DNA of 33,367 nucleotides from an uncultured Acidobacteriia bacterium (GTDB lineage Bacteria; Acidobacteriota; Terriglobia; Bryobacterales; Bryobacteraceae): NCBI GenBank assembly GCA_903923395.1, contig CAIXXM010000012.1, positions 1 to 33,367 of the forward strand, read 5' to 3'. Shown piece by piece: positions 32,382 to 33,367 of this stretch (position 1 is its first letter; each line of letters starts with the position of its first letter). The notes under the pieces were generated by a model. It saw only the letters and a program-made list of their open reading frames with translations, ran no database searches and was not told where the DNA came from. The position numbers and the translations under genes were made by a program.

Positions 32382-33101
32382 ATGGCAGACGAGTTAACAA
32401 AAAGCACGCCGGTGTATGTTCCATACGCAACGATGATTTCGTCCTTCGAATCCCTGCGCACAAACGGGATTCCCAAAAGCGGGGTAATTGACAAGTCGAT
32501 ATGGGACAGTCAGTCGGGCACAATCCAAGCGCAGTTGATACTCGCGTACCGATTTCTTGGACTGATTGATGACTCGAAGAAGGTATTGCCGCCATTGCCG
32601 CGGCTGGTGGACGCTTCACCAGATGAGCGGAAGCCACTACTCAAAGCGATAATTGAGGAGAAGTATCATTCCGTTATCGCCATCGGACTGACAACGATTA
32701 GTCCTGCTCAGTTTGAGGAGGCCTTCAGAAAATTTGACATCAGCGGCTCCACCCTAGACCGTGCGGTACGATTTTTCGTCAAGTCCTGTTCGGAGCTTGG
32801 CATTCCGATTGGGAAGCGATTCTTAGAACGCGCCAAGCCTACTGGGGCCCGGAAAAAGAGACAGCCAGGAGAGAAGCCTGTCGCAAAAGTTGCCACGCCA
32901 AGTACTGCCGGAGTCGTGGTACATGGAACTTCCCGAACAATCAACCTGAAGAGCGGCGGGACACTCACTCTGTCCGCGACCCTTGATTTGTTTTCCCTAA
33001 ACGCATTTGATCGGGCGTATGTTTTCAAATTCATTGATGAGTTGGAAAAATACGAACAACCAGAACCACAACCTGTCGAGAGCGAGAATGATCCCACATG
33101 A
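32382..33101 (+). CDS. DUF5343-family protein
   Basis: The 239-residue protein matches the DUF5343 pattern: YVPYATMISSFESLRTNGIP, GVIDKSIWDSQSGTIQAQLI followed by LAYRFLGLIDD, then SPAQFEEAFRKFDISGSTLD. This family is of unknown function; such genes are often found in accessory and defence-related regions. It ends with a linker rich in basic and Pro residues and a short final domain (LKSGGTLTLSATLDLFSLNA). The start ATG 32382 has GGAGGG about 10 bases upstream; GTG 32376 is less likely. It is monocistronic as far as the window shows. Confidence 0.82.
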   Translation: MADELTKSTPVYVPYATMISSFESLRTNGIPKSGVIDKSIWDSQSGTIQAQLILAYRFLGLIDDSKKVLPPLPRLVDASPDERKPLLKAIIEEKYHSVIAIGLTTISPAQFEEAFRKFDISGSTLDRAVRFFVKSCSELGIPIGKRFLERAKPTGARKKRQPGEKPVAKVATPSTAGVVVHGTSRTINLKSGGTLTLSATLDLFSLNAFDRAYVFKFIDELEKYEQPEPQPVESENDPT

Positions 33102-33186
33102 AATCCAGTGAAGTGGTTTTTAACGCTAGGAGGGTAACCGCCCGTCGGGTTCGTGCTCATCGGCACGGCGGGCCAGGAAGTGACAT

Positions 33187-33230
33187 GGGGACGATCCGGT
33201 AAACTTTCCAGGGCTTTTCGGATCATCCCC
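33187..33230 (+). other. Stable hairpin between DUF5343 and the next gene
   Basis: GGGGACGATCCG (33187-33198) pairs with CGGATCATCCCC (33219-33230), 11 of 12 pairs with one C-A mismatch and a 20-base loop. No T tract follows, so it is not an ordinary terminator. An upstream CGTGC/GCACG arm pair near 33150-33167 adds to the structure. It may be a leader structure of the gene at 33271. Confidence 0.55.
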
Positions 33231-33270
33231 CAGATGAGCGACACAGAATCTCCACTTCAAGGATCTTCAA

Positions 33271-33367
33271 ATGACGGCTCAAAAGCCTATTGCCCCCAAG
33301 CCTGGTGCGCAGCAATACATCGCACGCATCTGGCACGTAGGAGCAAAGAAATACCTGTACGCAAAAG
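33271..33367 (+). CDS. Hypothetical protein, 5' end only
   Basis: An open frame from ATG 33271 runs to the window edge with 32 complete codons, MTAQKPIAPKPGAQQYIARI followed by WHVGAKKYLY. AAGGA at about 33259-33263 is a suitable ribosome site. It is too short to assign. The lysine-rich, tryptophan-containing start gives no family. Confidence 0.5.
   Translation, partial: MTAQKPIAPKPGAQQYIARIWHVGAKKYLYAK

Overview
The window looks like a chromosomal segment of a GC-rich soil-type bacterium, most plausibly an Acidobacteriota member of the Solibacter/Bryobacter kind. The basis is the mix of genes: a DPP-IV type peptidase, an AsmA protein, an XdhC-MocA pair, a membrane-bound Fe-S oxidoreductase and unusual GTG/TTG/CTG starts. 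This placement is an inference from gene content, not a database result.

Layout. (1) 1-2132: the conserved translation/transcription block tuf (3' end), rpmG, tRNA-Trp, secE, nusG, rplK. It ends in a textbook terminator instead of continuing into rplA. (2) 2161-12937: a patchwork of single genes: a small membrane protein, a damaged hypothetical gene, a secreted DPP-IV-like peptidase, a YjbR protein diverging from a MiaE-type tRNA hydroxylase, a glycosyltransferase, a GGDEF protein that has lost its GGDEF signature, a NarI/HdrD-type electron-transfer protein and a GNAT enzyme. Two decayed loci lie here: a multiply frameshifted aspartyl protease and a toxin-antitoxin relic. (3) 12937-17036: an adenosine-deaminase-family enzyme diverging from glycogen branching enzyme, then two small exported or anchored proteins separated by a perfect 18-bp-arm palindrome. 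(4) 17044-19232, minus strand: a compact operon of NodB-like deacetylase, acyl carrier protein and ketoacyl synthase, a combination resembling rhizobial nodB/nodF/nodE. (5) 19231-23785, plus strand: an outer-membrane beta-barrel protein, XdhC, MocA and AsmA, the last three chained by 4-bp stop/start overlaps. (6) 23904-25213: an uncharacterised ORF running convergently into an RluA-family protein whose catalytic Asp is replaced by Gly. (7) 25364-27528, minus strand: a low-GC three-gene cassette. It encodes a Tat-exported protein with Vps62-like repeats and a Ser/Thr-rich C-terminal segment, followed by two secreted paralogous small proteins. This is the best candidate for an undescribed system. 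(8) 27706-30553: rsmE diverging from ruvA-ruvB-folK, overlapping and extremely C-rich on the plus strand. (9) 30561-33367: C-rich degenerate repeats, an IS1595-family transposase with two small convergent genes, a DUF5343 protein, a strong hairpin and the start of a further gene. This end is of lower GC and looks accessory.

Functionally, the window combines housekeeping (translation, Holliday-junction processing, folate, rRNA/tRNA modification), molybdenum-enzyme maturation, glycogen synthesis and envelope functions with at least two acquired stretches (25.2-27.6 kb and 30.7 kb to the end). Several genes appear to have a -10 box placed so that transcripts would start at the start codon (leaderless).
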